64,000 nt of DNA. It comes from SCN-70-22 sp046327755 (lineage in GTDB: Bacteria; Gemmatimonadota; Gemmatimonadetes; Gemmatimonadales; Gemmatimonadaceae). Each line of letters opens with the position of its first letter. The stretch's first letter is position 1. Of this stretch, positions 51,638-60,481 are shown in pieces. The DNA lies in NCBI GenBank assembly GCA_046327755.1, contig JAXLXW010000012.1, positions 1-64,000 on the forward strand, given 5' to 3'. The notes beneath the pieces were generated by a model. It was not told the DNA's origin. It made no database searches and saw nothing but the letters and a program-made list of their open reading frames with translations. A program made the translations under genes and the position numbers.

Positions 51638-51678
51638 GACGAGGCGCCGGGCCGCAACTCGCAGCCCGGCGCCTCGTC
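51638..51678. terminator. Bidirectional hairpin between S15 hydrolase and LVIVD genes
   Basis: A perfect 15-bp stem (51638-51652 with 51664-51678) and 11-base loop begin three bases after the S15 stop, between convergent genes. There is no T-tract on either side, so Rho-independent action is likely but not certain. Confidence 0.75.
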
Positions 51679-51723
51679 ATGCGATCCGATCGACCGCGCG
51701 TGCGACCGTGAACCCGATCCGCG

Positions 51724-53505
51724 CTACTGCGTCACCTTGGCCAGCGCCTTGATGGCATCGGCCATCAGCTTCACGCGCGCCGAGTCCTTCGCGCCGGCGA
51801 TGTCCTTCTCCACCTGCTTGGCCAGCGCGTTCAGCGCCGTGCGGCGCGCCGCCCCCTGCTGCGCCTCGGCCGCATCGAGCGCGCTCCCGATCGCCGTCGT
51901 GCGCCCCGCGTCGAGCCCGTTCCACCGCACGAGCTGATCGAGATACGAGCGAACGACCGGGAAGGCCGCCGGCCACTCGAGCTTTGGCTGGCTCTGCGGG
52001 TTGTACTCCCGGAACTGCACCAGCTTCGCCGCCTCGATCTCGTTCTTCGACAGCTGGTCGCTCGGCGTGAGCTCGAGGATGTCGAAGCCGCGATCGAGTT
52101 CCGAGGAGTAGACGTAGCCGTTCCAGTAATACGCACCCCATGAGCCGCCGATCGTGCCGCGCTGGCCACGGCGCGCCCCCTCGGGCTGCGGCGTCACCGG
52201 GACGTCGACCCCTGGCGGGTTGTCGATCGGCCCGCGATCGAAGTAGGCGAGTTCCTGCGGGTGGTCCGGATCGGTGAACTCCATCACGCTCACGCCCCCC
52301 TGGTACCACCCCTGCACCATGATGTCGCGCCCCGGCACGGGAATCAGCCCGCCGTTGTGGGATACGCAGTTCTCCTCGGCCGCCTGCGCGGTGTTGATCT
52401 TGAAGTACGCGTGCGGGGTGAACTTCTTCTTGCCATCGAGCGTGAGGATCGTGTTGCCGCCCATCTCCATGGGCGAGTTGGCCTGGCACATGGGCGACGT
52501 TCCGCCCCCCCACTCGTCGGTGAAGACGACCTTCTTCCCGTCGTTGGAGAAGACGGCGGTGTGCCAGATGGAGAAGTTGGTGTCGGTGCGCGCGTCGAGG
52601 CGAATCGGCTTTTCCGGGTTGGAGATGTCGACCAGGATCCCGTGCGAGCCGCACGCCCCCGCCAGCAGCTTGGCCGCCGGATAGACCGTGACGTCGTGGC
52701 AGTTGCGCGGCCCCGAGTTCCCGAAGAACGACTCGCGCCCCTGCACCGCCGGCGCCGCATCGAGCCCCGTGAACACCCGTGCCCCGGTAATCACCTCCGA
52801 CTGCTCGGGGTGCGCCAGCGGGACCTTGATGATGTCGAGGCGATACAGCGAGTTCTTCTCGTCCGCGGCGTCCGTCCCTTCCTTGCACCCCGGCATCTCC
52901 GCCTCCGGGCGCGCCCCCTGGAAGCCCGAGACGTAGAGGTAGATGATCCCCTTGTCCTTCGTGCTGGGGACGATGGTGTGCGTGTGCGATCCCTTGCACG
53001 TCTGCACGTTCTTGATCAGCCGCGGCTGCGCCGGGTTGGAGACGTCGTAGATGCGGACCCCCGCCATGTGGTCCTTGGGGTCCTTCCACCCGCCCTTCGC
53101 GCAGTCGTTGCGGTTTCCGGCGCCTTCCGCCGACAGGAAGAGCAGGTTGCCGTAGATCGACGGGTCGCCCTGCGACGTCACGCACGCCACCGCCGACACG
53201 ATCTTCGGCTTCGCGGCATCGCTCACGTCCCAGATGGTGAAGCCGGAGAAGTTCCCCTGGTAGACGTACTTCCCGGCAAAGGCGAGGTCGGAGCTGATGA
53301 AGGTCAGCCCGCGCGTCGAGTCGAGGATCCCCGGCTTGGGCGTGGTGGAGATGAGGCGCATGTTGCTGGCCGCCTCCCCCGCGTCGAAGCGCCCGGGCTT
53401 GAGGCGGCTGCGCGGGTCGGTCTTGCTGGGATACGTCTGGGCCGTCAGCAGCGACGGAAGGAGGAGCGTCGCGGCCAGCGCGAGCGCCCGTCTGGCGTTA
53501 GGCAT
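51724..53505 (-). CDS. LVIVD-repeat beta-propeller protein, exported (paralogue 2)
   Basis: This is a 593-residue protein with signal ARRALALAATLLLPSLLTAQ and no lipobox. Propeller strands of the LVIVD type (IWDVSDAAKPKIV, IYDVSNPAQPRLI, LVDISNPEKPIRL) carry conserved His/Cys blocks: QTCKGSHTHT (Cys170, His174, His176), NCHDVTVYP (Cys269, His270), IWHTAVF (His315), TDEWGGG and ENCVSHNG (Cys380, His383). A helical C-terminal segment of about 110 residues follows. It is very close in sequence to paralogue 3, and a DUF305 gene lies between them. The start codon runs straight into a GCCTAACG octamer (ATGCCTAACGCC). Function is unknown; a metal-bound active site is suspected. Confidence 0.82.
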   Translation of the reverse strand: MPNARRALALAATLLLPSLLTAQTYPSKTDPRSRLKPGRFDAGEAASNMRLISTTPKPGILDSTRGLTFISSDLAFAGKYVYQGNFSGFTIWDVSDAAKPKIVSAVACVTSQGDPSIYGNLLFLSAEGAGNRNDCAKGGWKDPKDHMAGVRIYDVSNPAQPRLIKNVQTCKGSHTHTIVPSTKDKGIIYLYVSGFQGARPEAEMPGCKEGTDAADEKNSLYRLDIIKVPLAHPEQSEVITGARVFTGLDAAPAVQGRESFFGNSGPRNCHDVTVYPAAKLLAGACGSHGILVDISNPEKPIRLDARTDTNFSIWHTAVFSNDGKKVVFTDEWGGGTSPMCQANSPMEMGGNTILTLDGKKKFTPHAYFKINTAQAAEENCVSHNGGLIPVPGRDIMVQGWYQGGVSVMEFTDPDHPQELAYFDRGPIDNPPGVDVPVTPQPEGARRGQRGTIGGSWGAYYWNGYVYSSELDRGFDILELTPSDQLSKNEIEAAKLVQFREYNPQSQPKLEWPAAFPVVRSYLDQLVRWNGLDAGRTTAIGSALDAAEAQQGAARRTALNALAKQVEKDIAGAKDSARVKLMADAIKALAKVTQ

Positions 53506-53553
53506 CGAGTCCTTCGGTGTGAGGGGTCGGAAAACACTCGGGGGATGCGTCGA

Positions 53554-54159
53554 TCACTTCTCGGGGAGTTGCGCCAGCATCTGCCGCATCGCCCCGATCT
53601 CGGCGGTCTGCACGCTCACGACGTCGTTGGCGAAGACGTTCACGTCCACTTCCTGCGCGGCGCCCGGGCTGGCCAGGAGGTCCTTGACCATCTGCAGCGC
53701 CCCTTCGTGGTGCATGATCATGTAGCGCAGGTAGAGGCGGTCGAACTGCACACCGGCGGCGGCGTCCAGCTCTGCCAGCTGCTCCGTCGTGAGCATCCCC
53801 GCCATCCGCATCGTGCGCCACGACGAGGTGTCCGGCGCCACCTGCCCGTTCGACTTGAGCCACTCCTGCATGATCTTGATTTCCGACACCTGCGACTGGT
53901 CGATCTTCATCGCCAGCCGCAACAGGCGCGGGCTCGCCTTGTGCGACTCGGCCATGCGCGACATGTGGATCGCCTGCGCGTGGTGCGCGATCATCCCCTG
54001 CATGAACTGCACGTCGGCCACCGTGTACGGGGCGCCGGGGGGAATCTTGATCTCCGCCATGTGGTGCCCGTCGTGCTGGGCGGCGAGCGATCGCGGATGC
54101 CCCGCGAGGATGGCGACGACGGCGAGCGCCGCGACGAGCGAAGTGCGGATGGTGCGCAT
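53554..54159 (-). CDS. Exported DUF305 protein between LVIVD paralogues 2 and 3
   Basis: This is a 201-residue protein with a signal peptide (TSLVAALAVVAILAGHPRSLAA). The mature N-terminus is His-rich (QHDGHHMAE). The DUF305 bundle shows DVQFMQGMIAHHAQAIHMS and, later, FDRLYLRYMIMHHEGALQM, each with a HH pair and Met residues that could bind copper or another soft metal. It is soluble rather than lipidated, unlike the copy at 14.6 kb. Gaps of 48 and 37 bases to its LVIVD neighbours indicate one operon. Metal binding is inferred from the family. Confidence 0.85.
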   Translation of the reverse strand: MRTIRTSLVAALAVVAILAGHPRSLAAQHDGHHMAEIKIPPGAPYTVADVQFMQGMIAHHAQAIHMSRMAESHKASPRLLRLAMKIDQSQVSEIKIMQEWLKSNGQVAPDTSSWRTMRMAGMLTTEQLAELDAAAGVQFDRLYLRYMIMHHEGALQMVKDLLASPGAAQEVDVNVFANDVVSVQTAEIGAMRQMLAQLPEK

Positions 54160-54196
54160 GACCGGTCTCGGAAGAAGTCAGTAAGGGTAGCGAGCG

Positions 54197-56014
54197 TTAC
54201 GTGCTGGCCTTCGCCAGCGCCTTGATCGCGTCGGACATCGCCTTCACGCGTGCGGCGTCCTTCGCGCCGGCGACATCCTTGTCCACCTGCTTGGCCAGCG
54301 CGTTGAGCGCGGCGCGGCGCCCCTTCCCCTGCTGCGCCTCGGCCGCGTCGAGCGCGCTGGCGATCGCCGTCGTGCGTTCGGCCGCGAGCCCTGCCCCACG
54401 CACCAGCTGGTCGAGGTACGACCGCACCACCGGGAAGGCCGCCGGCCAGACGATCTTCGGCTGGCTCTGCGGGTTGTATTGCACGAAGCGCACGAGCCTG
54501 GCCGCTTCCAGTTCATTCTTGGACAGCTGGTCGCTCGGCTCCAACTCGAGAATGTCGAAGCCGCGGTCGATCTCCGACGAGTAGACCAGACCGTTCCAGT
54601 AGTACGCCCCCCACGACCCGCCGATCGTCCCGCGCTGTCCGCGACGCGCCCCCTCGGGGGGCGGCGTCACCGGGACGTCGACCCCCGGCGGGTTGTCGAT
54701 CGGGCCGCGGTCGAAGAAGGCGAGTTCCTTCGGGTGATCGGGGTCGGTGAACTCCATGACGCTCACGCCGCCCTGGTACCACCCCTGCACCATGATGTCG
54801 CGCCCCGGGACGGGAATCAGCCCGCCGTTGTGCGAGACGCAGTTCTCCTGCGCCGTCTGCGCCGTGGGAATCTTGAAGTAGGCGCGCTGCGTGAACGACT
54901 TCTTCCCGTCGACGGTGAGGATCGTGTTCCCCCCCATCTCCATCATCGAGTTGGCCTGGCACATGGGCGAGGTCCCGCCCCCCCATTCGTCGGTGAAGAC
55001 GACCTTCTTGCCATCGTTGCTGAAGACCGCGGTGTGCCAGAGCGAGAAGTTGGTGTCGGCCTTGGCATCCAGGCGCACCGGCTTTTCCGGGTTGGAGATG
55101 TCCACCAGGAGCCCATAGCTCGCGCAGGCGCCGGCAAGGAGCTTGGCCTCCGGATAGGCCGTCACGTCGTGGCAGTTCCACGGCCCGGTGGGAGTGGGCG
55201 GCGCCTGCGTGGTGTCGCCCGCAGCGCGCGGACGCACCCGCGCCGGACGACCGGCCGCACGCGGCGCGGCGCCGAGCCCCGTGAAGATGCGCGCCCCCGT
55301 GACCACCTCCGCCTTCTCCGGCGCACGGAGGTCCACCTTGATGACGTCGAGTCGGAACATCGCGTTCGATTCGTCGGCCGGATCGGTCCCCGCCTTGCAG
55401 CCGGCGAGGTCGTTCTCCTGGCGCGCCCCCTGGCTCCCCGACACGTAGATGTAGAGGATGTTCTCGTCCTTGTAGCTGGGGACGAGCGTGTGCGTGTGCG
55501 ACCCCTTGCACGTCTGCACGTTCTTCACGAGGCGCGGGGCGGCCGGATTCGACACGTCGAAGATGCGCACCCCCGCCATGTGATCCTTGGGATCCTTCAC
55601 GCCACCGTTGCCGCAGTCATTGCGGTTCCCCATCCCTTCCGCCGAAATGAAGAGGAGGTTGCGGTAGACCGAGGGATCACCCTGCGACGTGATGCACTGC
55701 ACGCTGGAGACGAGCTTCGGCTTGGCCGGCTCGCTGATGTCCCAGATGGAGAAGCCGGCGAAGTTTCCCTGGTAGACGTACTTGTCGCCGAAGGCCAGGT
55801 CCGAGTTGGCGAAGGTGAGGCCTCGCGTGGTGTCGAGCCCAGCGGGGCGCGGTGTGTTGGAGACCAGCCGCATGTTGCGCGCGGCGACGCCGGCGTCGGT
55901 CTTCCCCGGCTTGAGGTTGTTGCGCGGGTCGGTCTTGCTCGGGTAGGTCTGGGCCGCGAGCAGCGAAGGGAGGAGCATCGCGGCGAGCGCGAGCGTCCGG
56001 CTGGCGTTAGGCAT
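54197..56014 (-). CDS. LVIVD-repeat beta-propeller protein, exported (paralogue 3)
   Basis: This is a 605-residue sister of paralogue 2: same signal type (LALAAMLLPSLLAAQ), the same opening TYPSKTDPR, and the same His/Cys blocks (CKGSHTHT, NCHDVTAYP, LWHTAVFSNDG, ENCVSHNG). It differs by an Arg/Pro-rich insertion near 250-275 before NCHD. It is the first gene of an LVIVD-DUF305-LVIVD operon and is divergent from katG. Like paralogue 2 it starts ATGCCTAACGCC, so both share the octamer right after the start. High similarity implies recent tandem duplication. Confidence 0.82.
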   Translation of the reverse strand: MPNASRTLALAAMLLPSLLAAQTYPSKTDPRNNLKPGKTDAGVAARNMRLVSNTPRPAGLDTTRGLTFANSDLAFGDKYVYQGNFAGFSIWDISEPAKPKLVSSVQCITSQGDPSVYRNLLFISAEGMGNRNDCGNGGVKDPKDHMAGVRIFDVSNPAAPRLVKNVQTCKGSHTHTLVPSYKDENILYIYVSGSQGARQENDLAGCKAGTDPADESNAMFRLDVIKVDLRAPEKAEVVTGARIFTGLGAAPRAAGRPARVRPRAAGDTTQAPPTPTGPWNCHDVTAYPEAKLLAGACASYGLLVDISNPEKPVRLDAKADTNFSLWHTAVFSNDGKKVVFTDEWGGGTSPMCQANSMMEMGGNTILTVDGKKSFTQRAYFKIPTAQTAQENCVSHNGGLIPVPGRDIMVQGWYQGGVSVMEFTDPDHPKELAFFDRGPIDNPPGVDVPVTPPPEGARRGQRGTIGGSWGAYYWNGLVYSSEIDRGFDILELEPSDQLSKNELEAARLVRFVQYNPQSQPKIVWPAAFPVVRSYLDQLVRGAGLAAERTTAIASALDAAEAQQGKGRRAALNALAKQVDKDVAGAKDAARVKAMSDAIKALAKAST

Positions 56015-56306
56015 CGACGTGGAGGGGTGACGGAGGAGGGAGGGCGCGTCGGCGTCCCCCGGTGTACGCGGGTCCGCCGGGGGATGTTGTGGAACCGGGC
56101 GCCCCGGCGAAAGGTGGGTTGTGGCACGTTAGCGCCGCGCCCGGGCGATTCCCGGTCATGCCTCACCGCCTTTCCGCGGGGAAACCCACTTCCACCGCCA
56201 TCGCTTTATCATGCAGCGTCGCGCACGACGTGCATCCCCCCACGCGCGACGCCCTCCACCGACCCACCGACCGACCACCCCCCGGTCGATTCCGAAGGAG
56301 CGATTC
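56015..56306. promoter_or_regulatory. Divergent region between the LVIVD operon and katG
   Basis: This 292-bp gap must carry both promoters. katG has GAAGGAG at 56294-56300, six bases before its ATG. I cannot identify an OxyR, PerR/Fur or other operator by eye. Confidence 0.45.
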
Positions 56307-58514
56307 ATGGAAGGACACAACGGCAGCAGCGCGGGCAAGTGCCCCGTCATGCACGGCGCCCACACCACGGCGGGCGGCCGCTCCAACCGCGACTGGTGGC
56401 CCAACCAGCTCAACCTCGCGATGCTGCACCAGAATGGCCCCCTGGGTGATCCCATGGGCGCCGGCTACAACTACGCCGAGGAGTTCCAGAAGCTCGATCT
56501 CGCGGCCGTGATGCAGGACCTCCGCGCGCTGATGACCGATTCGCAGGACTGGTGGCCCGCCGACTACGGCCACTACGGCCCGCTCTTCATCCGCATGGCC
56601 TGGCACTCGGCCGGCACCTACCGCACCGCGGACGGGCGCGGAGGCGCCGGCTCGGGGACGCAGCGCTTTGCCCCGCTCAACTCGTGGCCCGACAACGGCA
56701 ACCTCGACAAGGCGCGCCGCCTCCTCTGGCCCATCAAGCAGAAGTACGGCAAGTCGCTCTCGTGGGCCGACCTCTTCATTCTCGCCGGCAACGCCGCGAT
56801 CGAGTCGATGGGGCTCAAGCCCTTCGGCTTCGGCGGCGGGCGCGCCGACGTGTGGGAGCCCGAACAGGACATCTACTGGGGCGCGGAAGCCGAGTGGTTA
56901 GGCGACAAGCGCTACTCGGGCGACCGCGAGCTCGAGAACCCGCTCGCCGCCGTGCAGATGGGTCTCATCTACGTGAACCCGGAAGGGCCTAACGGGAAGC
57001 CCGATCCGCTCGCCTCGGCGCGCGACATCCGCGAGACGTTCAAGCGCATGGCGATGAACGACGAGGAGACCGTCGCCCTCACCGCGGGCGGCCACACCTT
57101 TGGCAAGATGCACGGCGCCGGCGACCCGTCGCTCGTCGGTCCCGAGCCCGAAGCCGCGCCCCTCGAGACGATGGGACTCGGCTGGATCAACGCGCTCGGC
57201 ACCGGCAAGGGTGAGTTCACCACGACGTCCGGGCTCGAAGGGGCCTGGACACCGACACCCACCACCTGGGACAATGCCTACTTCGACACGCTGTTCGGCT
57301 GGGAGTGGGAGTGCGTGAAGTCGCCCGCCGGCGCGTGGATCTGGGAGCCGACCGACAAGAAGAAGGCGCGCACCGTTCCGCACGCGCACATCCCGGGCAA
57401 GATGGTCCTCCCCGCGATGTCGACCGCCGACATGGCGATGCGCATGGACCCGGCGTACGAGCAGATCTCGCGCCGCTTCCACGCCAACCCGGCGCAGTTC
57501 GCCGACGCCTTCGCGCGCGCGTGGTTCAAGCTCACGCATCGTGACATGGGGCCGCGCTCGCGCTACCTCGGCTCGCTCGTCCCCGCCGAGGAGCTGATCT
57601 GGCAGGACCCCATCCCCGCGGTCAATCACCCGCTGGTGGATGCGAACGACATTGCCGCGCTCAAGACGAAGCTCCTTGCATCGGGGCTCTCCATCGCACA
57701 GCTCGTCGCCACGGCGTGGGCGTCGGCGTCGACGTTCCGCGGGTCCGACAAGCGCGGCGGCGCCAACGGGGCGCGCCTCCGCCTAACGCCGCAGCGCCAG
57801 TGGGAGGTCAACCAGCCCGCGAAGCTCGCCCGCGCGCTGGAGATCCTCGAGACCATCCAGCAGGAGTTCAACGCGACCGCAACCGGTGGGAAGAAGGTCT
57901 CGCTCGCCGACCTCATCGTCCTTGGCGGCGGTGCCGCCGTCGAGGCGGCGGCGAAGAAGGCGGGGGTCGACGTCCAGGTCCCCTTCACGCCGGGGCGCAT
58001 GGACGCCACGCAGGAACAGACCGACGTCGAGTCGTTCGAGGTACTCGAGCCGGTTGCCGACGGCTTCCGCAACTACCAGAAGCAGGCGTACAGCGTGTCG
58101 GCGGAAGAACTGCTCGTCGACAAGGCGCAGCTCCTCACCCTCACCGCACCGGAGATGACCGTCCTCGTCGGCGGGTTGCGCGTGCTGGGGGCCAACTACG
58201 CCAACACCAAGCACGGCGTCTTCACCAACACGCCCGAGACGCTCACCAACGACTTCTTCGTCAACGTCCTCGACATGGGGACGACCTGGAAGCCAGTGAA
58301 CGACGGGCATGACCTGTTCGAGGGGCGCGACCGCAGGACCGGTGACGTCAAGTGGACGGCGACGCGGGTCGACCTCGTCTTCGGCTCCAACTCGCAGCTG
58401 CGGGCGCTGGCCGAGGTCTATGCGTGCAACGACGCCAAGGGGAAGTTTGTCTGCGACTTCGTGAGCGCGTGGGTGAAGGTGATGGAGCTCGACCGCTTTG
58501 ATGTGAAGCGGTAA
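56307..58514 (+). CDS. katG: Catalase-peroxidase
   Basis: This is a 735-residue bifunctional heme enzyme that removes hydrogen peroxide. The distal triad is in FIRMAWHSAGTYR (Arg96, Trp99, His100) and the proximal heme ligand is His263 in TAGGHTFGKMHG. The Met-Tyr-Trp cross-link needed for catalase activity is available (Trp99, Tyr222 in IYVNPEG, Met248 in KRMAMND). The second, non-catalytic half is complete (LIVLGGGAAVEAAAKKAGVDV to MELDRFDVKR). Length and motifs are normal. A strong ribosome-binding site supports ATG 56307. Three GCCTAAC-type octamers lie within the gene. A hairpin follows. Confidence 0.97.
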   Translation: MEGHNGSSAGKCPVMHGAHTTAGGRSNRDWWPNQLNLAMLHQNGPLGDPMGAGYNYAEEFQKLDLAAVMQDLRALMTDSQDWWPADYGHYGPLFIRMAWHSAGTYRTADGRGGAGSGTQRFAPLNSWPDNGNLDKARRLLWPIKQKYGKSLSWADLFILAGNAAIESMGLKPFGFGGGRADVWEPEQDIYWGAEAEWLGDKRYSGDRELENPLAAVQMGLIYVNPEGPNGKPDPLASARDIRETFKRMAMNDEETVALTAGGHTFGKMHGAGDPSLVGPEPEAAPLETMGLGWINALGTGKGEFTTTSGLEGAWTPTPTTWDNAYFDTLFGWEWECVKSPAGAWIWEPTDKKKARTVPHAHIPGKMVLPAMSTADMAMRMDPAYEQISRRFHANPAQFADAFARAWFKLTHRDMGPRSRYLGSLVPAEELIWQDPIPAVNHPLVDANDIAALKTKLLASGLSIAQLVATAWASASTFRGSDKRGGANGARLRLTPQRQWEVNQPAKLARALEILETIQQEFNATATGGKKVSLADLIVLGGGAAVEAAAKKAGVDVQVPFTPGRMDATQEQTDVESFEVLEPVADGFRNYQKQAYSVSAEELLVDKAQLLTLTAPEMTVLVGGLRVLGANYANTKHGVFTNTPETLTNDFFVNVLDMGTTWKPVNDGHDLFEGRDRRTGDVKWTATRVDLVFGSNSQLRALAEVYACNDAKGKFVCDFVSAWVKVMELDRFDVKR

Positions 58515-58541
58515 CGCCTGGCCGTTCGTGCGCCGTGACAG

Positions 58542-58577
58542 GAAAGGGTGGCCCGCCGTGTTGGGGGCCACCCTTTC
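58542..58577 (+). terminator. Terminator after katG
   Basis: A perfect 13-bp stem (58542-58554 with 58565-58577) starts 27 bases after the katG stop, with TTTC closing the 3' arm. Confidence 0.8.
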
Positions 58578-58616
58578 AGTCGTATGGATCGCGGTGAGGC
58601 GACGTCGAGGTCGCGT

Positions 58617-58659
<43 letters not shown>

Positions 58660-58666
58660 AGCGCGA

Positions 58667-59149
58667 CTAGCGCACGTCCACTGCGGGCGATGCAACCCCC
58701 CGCGTTGCACCATCGCGGGGATCGTCGAAGTACATGCGTATGCGATAGCGCCCCGGCTTCCCCACGCTGAACGTCCGCGTGATGGTCGCCTGCGGCGCGA
58801 GCGTCACGTGCTCCGGGACGTAGATCGCGGCACATACGACCCCGACCGACGCCACCTCGAACCATTGGGCGAGCTCCTCCTCCAGCGCGAAGGCGGGGGC
58901 ACTTGGGCACCCGGTCAGCACGACCGGGCTCGTACCGGCATTGCGCATCGTGAAGGTCAGTCGCGTGACGCCCGTCGCCGCCGGCGGACTCGGCTCCGGT
59001 GCGCTGGTGATCGAGACGCTGAGCGTCGGCGGGATCGACCCGGTCGCAGCGGCGTTAGGCTCGGCGCACCCTGCGAGCAGGATCCCCCCGACCATCGCGC
59101 CGAGCGCCGCCCAGCGCCACGACCATCTCCTTGTCACCTCTGACTGCAT
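58667..59149 (-). CDS. Uncharacterised exported lipoprotein
   Basis: This is a 160-residue protein with a lipoprotein signal (GAMVGGILLAGCAEPN). The mature part looks like one immunoglobulin-like beta-sandwich: TRLTFTMRNAGTSPVVLTGCP, then EHVTLAPQATITRTF and GRYRIRMYFDD. This pattern resembles small DUF-type domains (intracellular proteinase inhibitor or BsuPI-like) that carry NxGxxPV turns. ATG 59147-59149 has GGAGG with good spacing. The coding end abuts the GCGGGC repeat tract. No partner is apparent. Confidence 0.75.
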   Translation of the reverse strand: MQSEVTRRWSWRWAALGAMVGGILLAGCAEPNAAATGSIPPTLSVSITSAPEPSPPAATGVTRLTFTMRNAGTSPVVLTGCPSAPAFALEEELAQWFEVASVGVVCAAIYVPEHVTLAPQATITRTFSVGKPGRYRIRMYFDDPRDGATRGVASPAVDVR

Positions 59150-59370
59150 CGTTCTACCTCCACCGCTGTCGTCCGCGGACGCTGCCCCCGCGCAGCCAGC
59201 CGCCTGATGCAATCCTCACCGGTTCCCCCCCGAACGTCCAGTGCCGCGCGCCACGACGGACGGGCTGTCGGTCGTTCCTCGCGGTGACGGGCTCGTGCGA
59301 CTGCCGCACTGGCGCGACGGGGCGGTAGCTTCCGGAAAGCGCAGCCTGCCATCACCAGCGGAGCACTCCC

Positions 59371-60327
59371 GTGAGCGCAACCCACCGCACGACAGACGGC
59401 GAGAACGAACGCGGGGCCGGACGTGCATACGCATTCGCGGCGCCCCGGCGAGTGCTCGTCGACAGCGTCGACGCCCGCATCGGGATCGCGGTGCGCACCT
59501 CGCCCCCGGGACGCCCGCCGCTGCTCCTCCTGCACGGCCATCCTCAGACGGGGGCCATCTGGCACAAGCTGTGGGATCGCCTCGCCGAGCACTTCACGCT
59601 CGTCGCCCCTGACCTGCGCGGCTACGGCGCATCGGACAAGCCGGTAGGCCGACCCGATCACGCCAACTACTCCAAGCGCACGATGGCGCACGACCAGGTG
59701 GCGTTGATGCGCCAGCTGGGCTACGAGCGCTGGAGCGTGGTGGGGCACGACCGCGGCGGGCGTGTCGCGCACCGCCTGGCCGCCGACCACCCGCAATGCA
59801 TCGAACGCGTCGCGGTCCTCGATATCGCCCCTACCCTCGCGATGTACGAGCAGACCAACGAACGCTTCGCGCGCACGTACTGGCACTGGTTCTTCCTCAT
59901 CCAGCCTGCTCCGTTCCCCGAGCGACTCCTCGGACACGAGGGGGCGTTCTACGTGCGCAGCGCCCTGGCGGGACGCCATGCCGGGCTCGCGCCGTTTGCC
60001 CCCGAGGCGCTCGAGGAGTACGAGCGTTGCGCCAGCGACCCGGCGACGATCCACGGCTTCTGTGAGGATTACCGTGCCGCCGCGACGATCGATCTCGAGC
60101 ACGATCGCGCCGACCGCGACGCCGGTTTGCGCCTGACGATGCCGCTCCTCGCGCTCTGGGGGGCGCACGGCTGGGTGGGGCACGGCTACGACGTCCTGGC
60201 CGAGTGGCGCCGCGTCGCTGCCGACGTGCGCGGCGCCGCACTCGACTGCGGGCACTACCTCCCCGAGGAGGTGCCCGAGGCACTCGGCGACGCGCTGCTC
60301 CCCTTCCTGGCCCGGAACGCCGGCTGA
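59371..60327 (+). CDS. Haloacetate (fluoroacetate-type) dehalogenase, alpha/beta hydrolase
   Basis: This is a 318-residue alpha/beta hydrolase. LLLHGHPQTGAIW gives the oxyanion region and DLRGYGASDKP is typical of dehalogenases. The nucleophile is Asp127 in VVGHDRGGRVAHR with Arg128 and Arg131 for carboxylate binding; further positions are Asp151, His172-Trp173 (YWHWFF, halide pocket) and catalytic His295 (DCGHYLPE). This residue set matches fluoroacetate dehalogenases with near-constant spacing. It would release halide from haloacetates, giving glycolate. The start is GTG 59371 with GGAG seven bases upstream; the first 20 residues are variable. It stands alone and ends at a strong hairpin. 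Confidence 0.88.
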   Translation: MSATHRTTDGENERGAGRAYAFAAPRRVLVDSVDARIGIAVRTSPPGRPPLLLLHGHPQTGAIWHKLWDRLAEHFTLVAPDLRGYGASDKPVGRPDHANYSKRTMAHDQVALMRQLGYERWSVVGHDRGGRVAHRLAADHPQCIERVAVLDIAPTLAMYEQTNERFARTYWHWFFLIQPAPFPERLLGHEGAFYVRSALAGRHAGLAPFAPEALEEYERCASDPATIHGFCEDYRAAATIDLEHDRADRDAGLRLTMPLLALWGAHGWVGHGYDVLAEWRRVAADVRGAALDCGHYLPEEVPEALGDALLPFLARNAG

Positions 60328-60359
60328 CCTTCGCTTCCGCGCGGACCGCCTAACGTCGA

Positions 60360-60406
60360 TTGGGGTCCGTGGCACCGAGACGCTCGCTCGATGCCACGGA
60401 CCCCAA
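60360..60406. terminator. Bidirectional terminator between dehalogenase and cytochrome genes
   Basis: A perfect 15-bp stem (60360-60374 with 60392-60406) lies between convergent genes, 32 bases after the dehalogenase stop. Confidence 0.78.
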
Positions 60407-60481
60407 CGGACGCAATCGACGCCGATCGGCGCGCACCCATCGCCCCCCGGACGCCTTGGCGCCCGGGGAGCGGTCACGATG

